Made by a program: the position numbers and the translations under genes. The notes under the pieces were generated by a model, which was not told where the DNA came from, ran no database searches, and saw nothing but the letters and a program-made list of their open reading frames with translations. Below are positions 11,220-23,872 of a stretch of 64,000 bases of DNA, one piece after another. How positions within the stretch are numbered: position 1 is the first letter of the stretch; the number at the start of each line of letters is the position of its first letter. This DNA is from Lactifluus volemus (Eukaryota > Basidiomycota > Agaricomycetes > Russulales > Russulaceae): NCBI GenBank assembly GCA_022376515.1, contig WTXI01000002.1, positions 806,001 through 870,000 of the forward strand, in the 5' to 3' direction.

Positions 11220-11950
11220 GGACGTTGGTGCAGATGACGAAGAAGTAGAAGCCAACGATGGGGAGTGGATTGATGAGGACGTAGGAAATGAAGATATCAC
11301 AGATGACTTGCTGCAGCTCAAATTCCATACCAACTATGTTAGCAATCCTGAGAAGCATCACTGAAGGTGGAAAGTCCGTTGGGAAGCCCTTCTTCGTGCT
11401 GTAAGTACGCCGTGACCCAGTTACACTCGTCCCGAGATTGTTTAGGTAGGTCTGACCTCGTTGTTGGGCTGATGCTGCATTGTAGTTTCACGCACTAGAT
11501 CGTGAGATGGACACTACCCTCGTGCTGCTCGCTTCGCCCTCTCACACAGCAGGCTCCATGCAGTCGCGTCATGGGCAACTCGTCGCGACCTCAGGCGACT
11601 TGAATCGTCCGATATGACGAGTATCCGTTCTCCGTTCTGCCTTTGCCGAAGTGGCTGCCTGGCGCCGCGCTTTGCGCTCGCCATCACTTCTTAAGCAGCT
11701 CCAGCACGCTTTGTCGTCCTCGCGTGATGGGTCACCTTCGAGCAGCAGCGACGTGCACGAGGAGGACGTTCGCCGCACACTGGACACTGCCATCGGCAGC
11801 CTACACGCGATCGGAAGTCTTTACGAACAACGGGAGAGGCGCTGGGTCGAGGAGAAGCAGAGGCTTGACAAGGACAAGGATAAGGTTCAGTTACTGCTCA
11901 AACAGGTGCTTGGCGTCGGGGTTGGCAACCTCATCGACACCACACTGTAG
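11220..11950 (+). pseudogene. Transposon-type ORF remnant (C-terminal part)
   Basis: Read in pieces, this gives an acidic stretch (EVEANDGEWIDEDVGNED), RWKVRWEALLRA, a likely intron (gtaagt at about 11401 to tgtag), FHALDREMDTTLVLLASPSH, then RLHAVASWATRRDLRRL and a C-terminal coiled coil ending QVLGVGVGNLIDTTL. The reading frame has an in-frame TGA before RWKVRW and at least two frame changes. The composition and order resemble proteins that are repeated many times in Agaricomycete genomes in association with large DNA transposons (KDZ-type). I recall the family only loosely, so the call is tentative. The intact 99-residue open frame 11651-11950 is the last piece. Confidence 0.4.
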
Positions 11951-12844
11951 TCTTATACGTGGCGTTGTTCTTTTCTCTTCGTGTTATCATTACTGGCGAG
12001 TGCACAGCTATTGCTACTTTTTTTGAAGCTTTGCCAGGTACTGTGTACAATGTACTGAAAAACCTCCCCCCAGGAATGTACTCTTACTAATGACTGTGGT
12101 TGTAGCCAACTAATTACCAACCTCTATAGTATGTACACGCGATATTAGTAGATGAGATTGAAACAAGTAGGAGGGCAGAAAGTGGAATAGGACGAGATTT
12201 TGAAGGAAGAAACTTCAAAAGAAACTTGAGACTTTGAAGCAGACGAGAATTCGAGAACAACTGGTGAGCGGCGTAATTTTGCTGGCTCTAGGTGTACATT
12301 TTGCAAGTATATATATACATTTGAGCCAGTAATCTAAAAGGGGGGTGAATGCATCGAGAACGGGGGATCTAGTAAGTATTGAGAACGAAAACAATGGCCG
12401 TGGAGGTAGGTAAAGTATATCGGAACTGAGATAGGTATGAAAGGGAAGGGGGCGAGGCTCTCTAAAATTGAAGGGAACAAAGGGGAAGGCGAGATAAGGA
12501 GAAGGGGGGCAATACAATTGAGAATCCCAAACTGAGTCAACAATAGGAACCGCGAGGCAAACTAGGATGAGACAGGAAACACAGGAAACGCGAGACAAGT
12601 CAGAATCATGAAAGAAACAAAGGAAAAGACACAGAAAAACGTCGTGCAACGCGAGGCCACAGAGGACAGGTCTCGTAGTTGCATTGTAGCCGAGGGCGAT
12701 CGTGGCCCAGTCCAAGATCGAAACGCGCGAGAACGAGATGTAAAGCGATCCAGAGGATTCGGCAAGCGGCAGCAGGGATAGAGGCGAGAGGGAAGCATGA
12801 GTTGGGTGTACTAGGATGCACAGAGAGGGGTTTCGAGGTAGACC
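11951..12844. other. Gene-free stretch
   Basis: No gene recognised. The longest open frame (12215-12715, minus) is Cys/Leu/Phe-rich because of purine-rich plus-strand composition and has no family resemblance. Confidence 0.4.
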
Positions 12845-14015
12845 CTACAGCACTGCAAACTCGAACGTCAGTGGCGCCTCAAATACGAGCACGATCGTGC
12901 TCCCAAGGCAAAACCCGCCCATGTCATACCCCGGTTGCAGTGGTTGGCCATTCAAGATCGACAACGCGGTCGAGTAGACCGTCTCGTTGTATGTCCCCAG
13001 TGGCGGAGGACGTCCATGGATGTTCATGTGCAGCCTATGCGATCAAAATCTGTAAGGGAACATCGATAGATGACAAGAATGTTCTCCACACCTGATTTAA
13101 GTTGATGTGTGCCCCCCACGCTCGTCGCACCAACCGGGACCATGCCGAAAAATCTGTGCTATCATTGCCCAAGTAGCGTGACACGCTCATTCAATACAAA
13201 CAAATTCTCAATGCGTCCGGCAACCCACGGCAAGACTGAAAATAGCTCACCTGCAAGAAAAAAAAAGCCCCTCGATCAGCTCATGGAAAAGAAGGGAAGG
13301 GCGTGAAAGATACCTTGAAAATGCCGCCACTTTTCGAGCACCCACGGTCAGACTGTGGTGCCGCGCCTCTGCAGGCCGGTGCGACCAGGGAATGCGTCAT
13401 GTGGGCTGAGCTCTCCCGCAACGGAGGGATGGTTGGCAACCATCTCTTAAACCAACTTGTCCGACTCGATGACAGACGCATTGATCTGTATGCCGTGTTT
13501 ATGCGGCACAGGTGGTGGTGGTGGTGGACGCTCATACACCTCCCGGTCTGTTGGAAATGCTGGGGCACCCCCTTCTACATCATCAGAAGTAACATTTGCA
13601 AACTCACAGTTGTCCCATCTCATGGACTAAAAACGGCACTGTCGTCATTGTCATGGTGATGATGGGCCTCAGTTTCCCGGTTGAGGTCTGAGCCGCTCGA
13701 TGCCGAGAAGTGCGTCGAGGGAATAAGTAGGCCCTGTAACTGTTCGACAAGTGCACCTTGTACAGCACCGAAATGAAGAACCATTCCACCTGCAGGAGAA
13801 ACGAAAGCAGAATTGGCAATGGGACATGACTCACGTGTTGGAGCGAGGGAACGACAAAAGAACTGACCAAAGTCTGCGGGCTCAATAACTGTAAGGTCAA
13901 CGGGTGTAAAGCTTGAAGCCAATCGGTCAAAGCCAGACTGGGAGCTCAAGCAAGTTGAACGAGCCCCTACTTTCGCTAGGCGCAGACGGTGACGTGCTAG
14001 AAAATGATGAGGCAA
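12845..14015 (-). pseudogene. Broken phosphatidylserine decarboxylase copy
   Basis: Minus-strand fragments match phosphatidylserine decarboxylase, the enzyme that makes phosphatidylethanolamine. From high to low coordinate they are: ADFGQFFCRSLAP with VSPAGGMVLHFG (family usually VSPADG), HGIQINASVIESDKLV, WVLEKWRHFQ, an intron at about 13250-13315, ELFSVLPWVAGRIENLFVLNERV, FFGMVPVGATSV, and a C-terminal exon with [14 protein letters not shown] and [16 protein letters not shown], where LGST is the pro-enzyme cleavage site. The copy carries two adjacent stop codons (tga tag, about 13156-13161) where the family has Trp and a basic residue. It also has an in-frame tga before WVLEKW, a stop in the HGIQINA segment and a stop soon after FEFAVL. 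The N-terminal targeting and membrane part is not visible. It neighbours repeat-derived DNA. Confidence 0.8.
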
Positions 14016-14429
14016 CCACCAAAGGCAGCGAAAGCTAGGGGGAGCTTGTGCTTATGTGCTTGTTATCTGAGCGTGATACAACGGAATGCATAGGTTGCAT
14101 GGCAGCATTGGCCAGAGGCGAGAGAGATCATGGAGGGGGAGTGCACCAACAGTGTGAACCAGCGGGAAAAAGGTTGTCAGAGGAGCATCTATTTATACAG
14201 GATGTGAATATATGAATTTCGTCCCATTGCGAGTCTGCATTCAGAGCACCAGCTGCCAGGTTAATGGCCTGCATTCTGTGAACAAGATTTCATTCTGTCA
14301 TTCTCTGTGCAGGGTCAAAATTTTTTACATCCCCTGGATATATCCCCATTTTCCTGACAACTTTCCAGCCATAACTGGCAATTACGGGGCGGGAGGGTAA
14401 TTAAGCTTAATTAAGGAGAGGCGCGTCGG
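14016..14429. other. Gene-free stretch
   Basis: No gene recognised. This is the 5' side of the decarboxylase remnant. Confidence 0.35.
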
Positions 14430-14710
14430 GGAGTTACGGTGACAGTCACATCCGTGAGTGCGTTACACTCGGGGTTGTCCGAAGTGTGGGAAGTGAAAAG
14501 TGTGACTGTTACCATCACGTGAAATTATGTCATTCTTTGTTACGGCGCACTTTTCAAGTGAGTATCGCTTATATCATCTCTTGCCATATTTAGCTTACCT
14601 GTGTCTTAGCGCTATCTAATCTCACAGGTACTTATGATCTATGAATAAAGTCTTGTTGCCTACGACTGAACGCTATCATGCGATTACTTAAGCTATTGTA
14701 ACGACAAATA
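14430..14710 (+). mobile_element. LTR-like fragment, second
   Basis: Contains an inverted pair, ggtgacagtcaca (about 14437) and tgtgactgttacc (about 14500). Next come tcacgtgaaattatgtcattctttgttac (reverse complement of 8140-8174) and aataaagtcttgttgcctacgactgaa (14645-14671), which shares 20 of 21 bases with 8098-8118. It ends near attgtaacgaca. The polyadenylation-like aataaa next to the shared segment fits an LTR. Boundaries are uncertain. Confidence 0.35.
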
Positions 14711-15240
14711 CAGCAGAAACAACTTTTGGGGTAATTCTAGGTTCCTTTTGAACTTTTGCTATTTTATGTCCTTTTAAGCTTGCTCAAGATTGAGCAAGCT
14801 TGAGCAAGCCCAAAAAAGGTTTGTGGAGGTTTACTGATGACTAAACTTTAAATATCTCAGCACCCATGGGCCTCAATCAACCCCGGCTTTGATTTCTACC
14901 ATGTACAGTACCATGTAAACATATTCCACGAGGAAATAAAGCAGGATCCTGAGTTGCTATTATCATTTTTTTTTACCATTGACACGCTGGCCGTTGTACT
15001 TAGCAACTGGTATCGTTGTCTGGCAGGAAGCGCACAGTGGCAGTCGACGCGTCTCCGTTTTACCTTGCACGGTTTGGAACGACGGAACATACACTGGATC
15101 CACGACGATAACGCAAGGCGCCGTCACCACGCTGATGCACACAGCCATGGTTAAACTGCTTATAATAAGTACTGTACTTCAGCGCAGCCTTCTACCACAC
15201 CGCAGTCGTTTCTTCTCTCCCTTTCCCTCCAGTCCCTGAC
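14711..15240. other. Gene-free stretch with a short palindrome; promoter side of the F-box gene
   Basis: An 11-base palindromic arm pair (agcttgctcaa / ttgagcaagct, 14777-14800) lies here. Otherwise there are only short open frames. The last part is the presumed promoter and 5' leader of the F-box gene. Confidence 0.4.
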
Positions 15241-17292
15241 ATGTCCAATCACTGGTCTACCCCTGGTCGTCTAGGTCCGCGCCCTATTAAGAAGCCCCGC
15301 AGAGATGGACCAAGTCGTGAGTTCTAAAGCTCACCATCCCTCTTCCGCAACCTCTTCCGTGCTCTAACATTCGATTCCATAGAACTCACAGGCAACCCAC
15401 GGCGTTCACTTATTCATGTACTCAACGACGACATCCTTCTCAACATATTCTATCTCTATCGACTTCATATCAAGGATGAAGAAGATGGCGAGAATACGAG
15501 GTTCAGCTGGGACCGCCAACGTTGGTGGTACAAGCTGGTCCAGGTTTCTCGAAAGTGGCGGTACCTTATTCTTGCCTTCCCACAACGACTGGACATCCAT
15601 CTACTTTGCACATATGGTGTGCCTATAGCAGACATGCTGGCCCATTCACCACCCCTTCCACTCGCAATCTGGTATACAAATGAGCACCGTGAGATGACAG
15701 CAAAAGATGAAGAAGGGGCACTGCTCGCGCTCTCGCACCGAGATCGTGTGCATCGTATTGCCCTTCGGATGCCAGCCCCAAACTTATGCAAGTTCATCGC
15801 GGCTATGGATGAGGAATACCCAATCCTGGAGCACATCTGTATCGGTTCTCGGCCCAGAGGTTCTACGAGCCCAACGTTTCCCGGGACCTTCCAAGCACCC
15901 AATCTACGCCACGTGTGGACGACTTGGCGTCCAATTGGATCTCCCCTACTCACAACTACCATGGGCCTCGTCAATCTCGAGCTTATGGATATCCCGCCAT
16001 CCCCCTGGATTCCCCCAACTTATATACTCACACGGCTTTCACTCATGCCCCACCTGGAGACTCTTAGGATTCATTTTTGTACTCCCCACCCGAACCGTGA
16101 TGTCGAGACATCGGCTATGACGCACGCGACGCTTCCTAACCTTCACGAGTTTTCATTTCGAGGTGTCAGCGCTTACCTGGAAGGATTCGCGAGGATCAGA
16201 GCCCCCAGGCTCAGCATTCTTGATGTCCAGTTTTTCAACCAGCTCACTTTCAGTGTTCCACGCCTCTTGCAATTCATACAGGCATCAGAGAGCCTCAGCT
16301 TCTGTGCTGTTACGCTCATTTTCCATTCTTGTTGGCTTGATTTATTAATGATGACAACCCCTGATCAAACTTGGTTGCAGAGCCCTCTGCGCTTGCGCAT
16401 TATGGGCAGACAGCTTGATTGGCAAGTAGCATCAGCAGTGCAAATTTTCGATACTCTTTCGCCCATAATCTCCGGTGTGGAGGAGCTCACACTTAGCTAT
16501 GTGATACACCGCCGAGCGTCGCACGGTGAAGTCGACAGAACACAGTGGCGCAAACTTTTTACACCGTTCAGCAATGTGAAGAAACTTGGTGTACCAGACT
16601 CACTCTCCGCGGGACTCTCTCATTCACTCCGTTCGGAAGATGGAGAAATACCTCTGGAACTCCTTCCAAAACTGATGGATCTTATACATCTTGACGGAAA
16701 CGGTGTTCATAATGTATTTACCCCGTTTATAAACGAACGGCACGCAGCGGGCCACCCTGTCCATCTGGTGTCACAAGGAGGACAACAGGGCTTTAAAACG
16801 GACGAACAAGCGCTCGCATTCGTTGAGGCCATAACGAAATCTATCGACGAGAATCCCCAGTCGGCTGAAGCAGCGTCCAAGGCGTTGGATGAGATCCTTC
16901 GCACCTACCCTCCTTCGTCAGACATTGATGACTCAACCGTGGTACCATCGTTTGGCTTCGATGACCTCCAATCAATTTCCCCACCGTCGCATCCATTCGG
17001 GAATGATGTATTTGGAGAATTTTTCGACGAGACACCTACCCCGGAACTTGTTGCTGGTTCGTCTACGAATCCCAGCCCAGAGTCTACGTCTGATCAGGAC
17101 CATCCTCACATGGGCCACGCAGGTTCTCCCCAGGTTTCCCACGCGAAGGCAGGGGACACGTATGGCCTACTTCGTCCGAACGTCTGTAAAGAAATTTCAG
17201 GTGGGAATACGATGGCCCACCAAACGTCAGGGTGGAAATGGGAAGGCCTCATGGAGACCTCGGATCAGGCATGGGCCATCTCCACAATTTAG
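15241..17292 (+). CDS. F-box protein with leucine-rich-like pattern
   Basis: Two exons, 15241-15316 and 15383-17292, give a protein of 661 residues starting MSNHWSTPGRLGPRP. An F-box-type segment begins near residue 37 (LIHVLNDDILLNIFYLYRL), followed by WWYKLVQVSRKWRYLILAFP. This is the arrangement found in the many Agaricomycete F-box proteins that act as substrate receptors of SCF ubiquitin ligases. The middle has spaced hydrophobic segments such as LVNLELMDIP, LSLMPHLETLRIHF and LPNLHEFSFRGV, typical of a degenerate leucine-rich repeat. The C-terminus is Ser/Pro-rich and probably disordered. The substrate cannot be inferred. The frame is intact, so this gene is not affected by the breaks seen in the first 4 kb. 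Confidence 0.8.
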
Positions 17293-18462
17293 ACAGGGAT
17301 TCAACGCCTTTCCCCTGACAATCCGGCTCCGTACCTATCTAATACTCTTTTTTCCCCTCCGCGTCTTGTGTTTATCACCTGCTCAACTATCGTATCACTG
17401 CTTCCTCCCGCTTTGTGGATTTAATTGGATTTCGACCACATGCTCGTTTTGTTGCTGTTTTAAATGCTACTCCCCCTGATCTCTGCCCGCTTCAATCCCA
17501 CGCGTATATATCGTACACCTTTCACTCGGCTGCCCTTTTCTTACCTTTGTTGACTTCTCTGTATTTTTACCTGTTGTTCTGTGCTTTCGATACCAAGGAT
17601 TTCTTGCCAATGTTGTGATGACTATATCCTAACGGCGGACAAGAGTACCCAAGAGAGTACCTCTACATCTCCAAAAATTCTTGCGTCTAAAGACGCAGAT
17701 TGATTGTGCATGTGGAGTAGGTAAGATAAGGCAGCATTTGTGAATCGATCAGAGTGAATAGATGTCTCTGCTCATCTCAGGCCCGTGTAGTTGAGCACAT
17801 CTTTGTTAGTTGTAAACATGCAGCACTATATAAACTCGGATTTAAAAAAATAAATAGATGTCCCTACTTGCCGTTAGGACACATATCCAGCTATGGGACT
17901 GTGAGTGTTCATTTAATCCAAGTTTCTCGGCGAGGTCGATCCATGCACTCTCCACGTGGCACATCGCAAGGGGAAAATATCTGGTTTTAGTTCAAGAGCT
18001 TACAGTGCTTTTGAATCCACATAATTCGCTATGCGAAGGTAGCTCGGGCCTTATCCAGTATGAGGGGAATGCGTTTCAGTTCCAGAAGGAGCAAGTGAGT
18101 TGTGAAGCTCAAGTTAGCATTAACCTTGCACTCTGCTTGGAGTCTTGGACAATACGAAACTACAGTAGTACCTGCTACTGTGGATCACTGGCACGCGTCC
18201 ATGAATCACGTTTGAACATGCTGTAAGCTAATGCATTCAAATAGCGTTTTTCGTGTATGCATACAGCAATAGTAGTGGTGCTAATTAAAGTACTAAAAAC
18301 GAGGGACACTAATCGCCTAGCGCCGGGCAAAGCGAAGATAACGAGAAGCAACTAAAATGGGCTGGTCAACACAACCATATGGTCAAAAATAGCACGCAAC
18401 TTACAAATAGTAGCGACAAAATTAAAGACTAGACCAACCTATAATAAGATATATATACCCTG
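17293..18462. other. Intergenic stretch between convergent genes
   Basis: Lies between the 3' ends of the F-box gene and the transporter gene. It contains only short open frames and AT-rich sequence. Nothing is recognised. Confidence 0.45.
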
Positions 18463-21400
18463 TTAACGCAAAGGAACGAACGTACCGAAGAAACAGAAAA
18501 GGATCCCCACGTCCCGCCAGCGGTGAGTGTATTTGATGTTAAGTGGTAAAAAGTACTCGTCGCCGACCTTGACGGAAGTAAGTATATCGACATGAGATAT
18601 CTTGCCCACAACACTTACTGAATACTGGCAATATCTGCACCCCGCAGTGTCATTCGGGTTGTCGATGTAGCCGCTCACAGCTTTCACAAAGTCACTTGCC
18701 CAAGCGGCACACGTCTGGCCAGATGGTGGATTAAAGACGGCAAATTCGTCGGGTTTACAAGTTATTTTTAATCCACTGCGGGAAAGCAAAGTTGTCAAAC
18801 GAGTTCATAAGATACACAGCTTCACAAATACATACTGGAGTTCTGTCGACAACATCGCCCCCAACATCCGGGTGAAGGGGTTCAGCTGGTATAACCAAGA
18901 TCTCCAGAACGTGATGAGCGCAGGGTAGGGAATGGTCACTCCGCACAGGCTACCAAGGACAATCTGAATTGGTGTTGTAAAGAGGGAAGCGATCTGGATG
19001 CTTGGCGTAATGGACGCAATTAGCTGACCCAGAGATACAGCGAACAACTCCGTGATCAAGATGACAAGGAGCTGGAAACCAGTGCCATTCGTGCCAGCAG
19101 AGCCTTGACCAAAGTGCATAGGATATACCTGTGAAATGCATTACGCGCGGGCTTTGGACTAGTGTCGGAGCACTCACCATCAATACCCAGTAGATGATTG
19201 CACAGACTACGGAATACGGAATCTCGCCAAGGAGCTGGCCTATAGCAAAGACGTACGGAGAGTAGATCCGACTCGAGGCCTCGCGGATAAAAACGCTACG
19301 ATTAACGAGAAATATTGGTTCGAGCTGGGGAATGACCAGACCAGGCAGAGCGATAACCCAGAAACTAAACCGTCATCAGGATACTGTCGGTGCCAAATGG
19401 GCTAGATGCTTACATGCCAAAGACGCGATATTGCAAGTCTCGCGTGCTGTGTCCTAGTTGAAGGAACAGCAGCGACACGAGAAGAGATACAATCAAGTGC
19501 AAGAAGAGGCGTGTGAAGATATAAGCAGGCGATCTCCACAGAGAAAGAGCGTTCCGTGCCACGACGACTTTCACCTGGTACCACAGTGGCGTCGCATCTA
19601 GATGAGTAGTTCAGAAGTGGGGTAAGCGAAAACCTTGAATCAAGCGGACGTACATGCTGAGGGATTCGTGTCAACAAATCGGTCACGAGCCAACGACTTG
19701 TGCTTAATCTCCTCAATTTCCATCCTTGTGAGAGCGAATTCGGGAGAGTCTAGCCAGATGTCCTTCCAATCGCGGTCTCCAACCCTAGGGGTAATACCCG
19801 CTCCGATTGCCTCGAGCATGTACTCGGCAGGATTAACGTTTGATGGACATTGTGCGCCGTAACGTGCAAAATATTCGCGCATCACATGCGAGTCCTCGCC
19901 GATGTCACCAAAGTAAATTGTATTTCCACCCCTCCCAAGCAACAGCAGCCGGTCGAAGCTCTCGAAGAGTAGTGACGAGGGTTGGTGAATAGTGCACAAT
20001 ATTGCCTGACCACTGTCCGCCAGCTTGCGCAGGAAGCGAACGAGGTTCCAAGCGCTCTGCGCATCTAGCCCGGAAGTAGGCTCATCTAGGAAAAGAAGTA
20101 ATTCTGGTTTGCCTGCGAGCTCGACACCGATGGTAAGCCGTTTGCGTGATTCAACGTCAAGACTCCAGATGACCGCCTCCGATAGGTCCTGTAGCTCAAG
20201 AAGCTCAATCATGTCTTCGACATAGGCATCCTTTTCCTCTTTGGGAACATGGAAGGGTTGCCGGAGATATGCAGAGAAGCGCATGGCTTCGCGAACGGTA
20301 GCGTTCCCTTCGTGAACGTCCATTTGTTCAGCTGTACATACCATCAATGACGACGCTGTGATACATATCGGAAAGACGAACCATATGCAGTTCCGCGAGC
20401 AAAGTTTGCGTCGAGCGGTCGCCCATCAACAAAAATGTCTCCGGACACCACACCAATGTTTTTCCTCTGAGCAAGGACGTCGAGACAAGTCGTCTTACCG
20501 GCTCCTGATGCCCCCATCAATGCGGTGAGGGTACCGGGCCTCACGTAGCCGTATACGTTGTTGAGGAGCTGCAAGGAGCCGCCTCCGACAGGGACATGAT
20601 AGTTCACCCTTTCCCATGTGAAAATTCTTCGATCGGTGAAATCACCCCTGTGGGACCGTACGTCAACACCAAAGCTCCTCCGGAAATCAAGAAACGTACG
20701 GATCCTTCTTTCTCTTTATCCCATCCATGGCACGTATTTTCTCTAGACGCTCCTCTTCAGCTTTCTGTTCCTTTCGTGCCTTCAGCTCCTCGTTCAGCTT
20801 CTTCGTCTCGGACGTTTCCTTTGCAAAGAAGCTGATACCCCCACTCCAGACAACATGCTGGGAGGCAGAGTCAACATCTATTGCAAATGAATCGTGGCTT
20901 TGTCATTACTTACCGGGAAGATCTCAATGACGACTGTCTGAGTGAACCAGAAGAAGGACAGGAATACCACAAGGACAACGAAATCCCTGTGCCACAGGCT
21001 GTCCACATTGAGGTCATAACCAATCTTGATGTAGTCTTTGCCAGGGACGATGGCGCTAGCACTCTTGGCACCAAACAACGTGCAGACCTGGTTTGGACCT
21101 AATTCGGCGCTGCAGGGAACATCAGAAACTCGGGTGAATTAAAATCACGGAAAAATATTGTACGGATATTTAGTGATATTCCCAGCGTTGCGTGGGACAA
21201 TATAAGCGCCATCGCACGTGAGCTTTAGTAAAAGAAATCAATAGGCGTGAATATACTGTCGTGAGAGTAAAAAGACAGGAAATAAGTACATTGAGCCTCT
21301 GAAACTCGTTTTTCATGAGGGCTGACCATGCGTAGTTTACTGGATTTATGTAGGACTAGTGTAAATGCGATCAGCAGACGACAATGTCATGGCATCCAAT

Positions 21401-23872
21401 TGACTTACGACCCAGAATAACCAGCGCTTCATCTGATTGATCGGAATCATGTATCCGGAATACAATATGAGGGTCGGGAAGATAGACACGCCCACCCTGA
21501 AAGCCGTGTGGAAGTTGCTACAGAATAACCCAATGGTTCGGAAGAACCCTTGCATGGCCAGGAATGTGATGTAGCTTATGAGGTGGAAGATGAAAAATCT
21601 TCCCGCTGAGCGATCAAGGTGACTCATAAAATATATGATGATGTCGTAGATCAAAATGCGTGTGGCAGAGAATGGCATGTCCGCGAGCACGTTGGCAATC
21701 TGGACGGCGGCAGGGCGATAGAAGCCATAGCCTGTCTGCTTTGTAGTAATCGGGCGACCGAACATTTGAATGGGCATCTGTCAACGGCATGAATTATTTG
21801 AGGATCAGTGAAACAACATATTAGGTGACCGACCTCGACGAAGGTATCAAGTGATAAGACAAGCAGTGCGGTGAACAACACACTGCTACGAGTGAACGCA
21901 CCAGCGGACGTAGGAGGTAGGTCAAAGTAACAGCCTCCAATAAAAAATGCGAGGACCTATGTGAGAGAGAATAATGAATATTTCGTACAGGGCATTCTAC
22001 AAAGGAGAGAACTGACGGTCATGAAGCCATAGCTGGTATATATCTGGAACTTGTCCTGCAACCGCATTTGGAATTGTCTACGCGTCAAAGCTATAACCTG
22101 GTCCTTGAGGCCAAGAGTGTAAGGACTCTTCGGGGAGACGCCTTTCTTCTTATCCTCAATCACGGCAGCGCGGAAGGCATCTTGATCGGTCTTTTCGGTT
22201 TCCATATGTACTTTGTACTTGGGAAGCTGAAAAGCCATGTCTCTAGCAAGGTCTGAAGACTGAAAAGCAGCCTCCAAGGCTGTTGGAGTACTGGGGACAT
22301 CAGCCTCCGATCTACCTGGCGCAAACTGGCGTTCATTTGGGTCTGTGCAACCGGTAAGGTAGTCGGCTGTGCTCTGGCAAAGAAGTGACCGGTATCCAAG
22401 CTGTTCAAAGTACGCTCGCGCCTGGTCCGGAGGCCCAAAATATACTGTGTGGCCTTGGTCTAGTACCATGACTTTGTCGAATAACTCGTAAATACCCTCC
22501 CCGGCTTGATACCTAATATGGTTAGCTTGGGAGAAGGTCCTGAAAGAAATATTCTCACAGAGTAGCGAACGTTGTCTGGCCAAGGACATCAGTCATGATT
22601 CTGAGACAACGCACAAAGTCCAGAGCAGTAGACGCATCCAGACCACGAGAAGAATTGTCCCAGCATTGCACCCGAGCACGAGTTGTCATCATCTCCGCGA
22701 TACTAACGCGCTTACGCTCGCCTCCCGAAACACCGCGAACAAAGCTGTCGCCGACCAGTGTGTTTTCTGTATGTGACATGTTAAGCATCTTGAGTAGCAT
22801 GTTCTTGACCGAGGCATTGAATGCTGAGCGAGAAACCCCAGGTAAGCGACCCTTTGGACCAGGAGCCTTCGTAGAAAGAGCAAAATCGATCGTCTGCCCA
22901 ACAGTAAGAGTAGATATATGAATGTCATCTAGAACCATGGAACGGCGTTAACCGCGGGGTCGGGAAGTACCGTCGATCCAACACACCTTCGGCATTGTAG
23001 ACTAGTTCGCCTTTATATGTCCTTGCCATTTCCTGAGCATCGATGCCGGCATATTGGATGTCACCACCAACGTGGTAAAAGCCTTCTCTTTCGTTCGCGA
23101 TTGCCTTCAAAAACGTCTTGCAACCGGAACCAGGTGTTCCTAGCACGAGGCACATCTGTCCGGGTTCCAAGAGGCCGGAGGATCTTCGTCAAAGTTACAA
23201 CGCATTCGTGAAAATCGGAACATCGTAAGAGTGACGCACCTGTGAAGAAGGGTACTTGTCGCCACATTCTTGATACGAGACGGAAGAAGGCCGGAGATGG
23301 CAGAATTTAATTTGAAGAAGGGAGTCAACCAGAACTGCCATGATTCATCTGCAGATGACCAGACGGAAGGGCGAATCTTTATTAACAACCAGATGCTCCT
23401 AAATCAGTCGACAGACTGGGACTGACCTCCAACGGTTCTCACGTGAAGCTATAGGCAAGATTTGGTACGTTAGTGGCCACTCGCGGCTCGACAACGTCGT
23501 GTTCTAACCGACCTTGAAATTCGAACCCCCAATGATGTCGACGTGCAAGTCCTCCCAGATCACGCCAACATGCTTATGCTTGATGCCGGCCGCTTCATTT
23601 GCATCGTTGGAGGAAGTGAGATATTCGCGCAGGTCAAACAACTGTTCCAAATCGGATGTAGTACCGTGACCCTTCTCAAGGTCCTTTCCATCGAACCAGG
23701 TGCAGGAGGTAGCAGCACTCTGGATGCCGTGTTCATTCTCACCGATGACCGTGAAGGTTCCTTGAGTGAACTGCCGGGAGAGTTCATGGAACTCATTTTT
23801 CGCTTGGTTGACATCCACGCTACTGGCAGTGGGCGAGTTCGAGACACTGGCAGAGAGGTGGAGACCACTCAT
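18463..23872 (-). CDS. PDR-type (ABC-G) multidrug ABC transporter, full length
   Basis: A full-size pleiotropic drug resistance transporter in the order NBD1-TMD1-NBD2-TMD2, spliced from many exons, starting [12 protein letters not shown] at 23872 and ending [11 protein letters not shown]1 has Walker [10 protein letters not shown], with Cys at the usual Lys position as is normal for PDR proteins. It also has signature [10 protein letters not shown] and Walker B region [14 protein letters not shown]2 has the canonical Walker [10 protein letters not shown], a degenerate signature ([14 protein letters not shown]) and [18 protein letters not shown]1 carries a [19 protein letters not shown] segment; TMD2 has hydrophobic stretches around 18850-19120. 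Junctions I checked keep frame, for example [13 protein letters not shown] across 20348-20396 and YNAE/DDIHIS at about 22930-22990. It should sit in the plasma membrane and export hydrophobic compounds at the cost of ATP. The substrate is unknown. No biosynthetic genes adjoin it. Confidence 0.9.

Noticed and set aside
12215..12715. Hydrophobic, Cys-rich open frame on the minus strand.
   Set aside because: Composition is explained by purine-rich plus-strand sequence. No family pattern, start context or introns.
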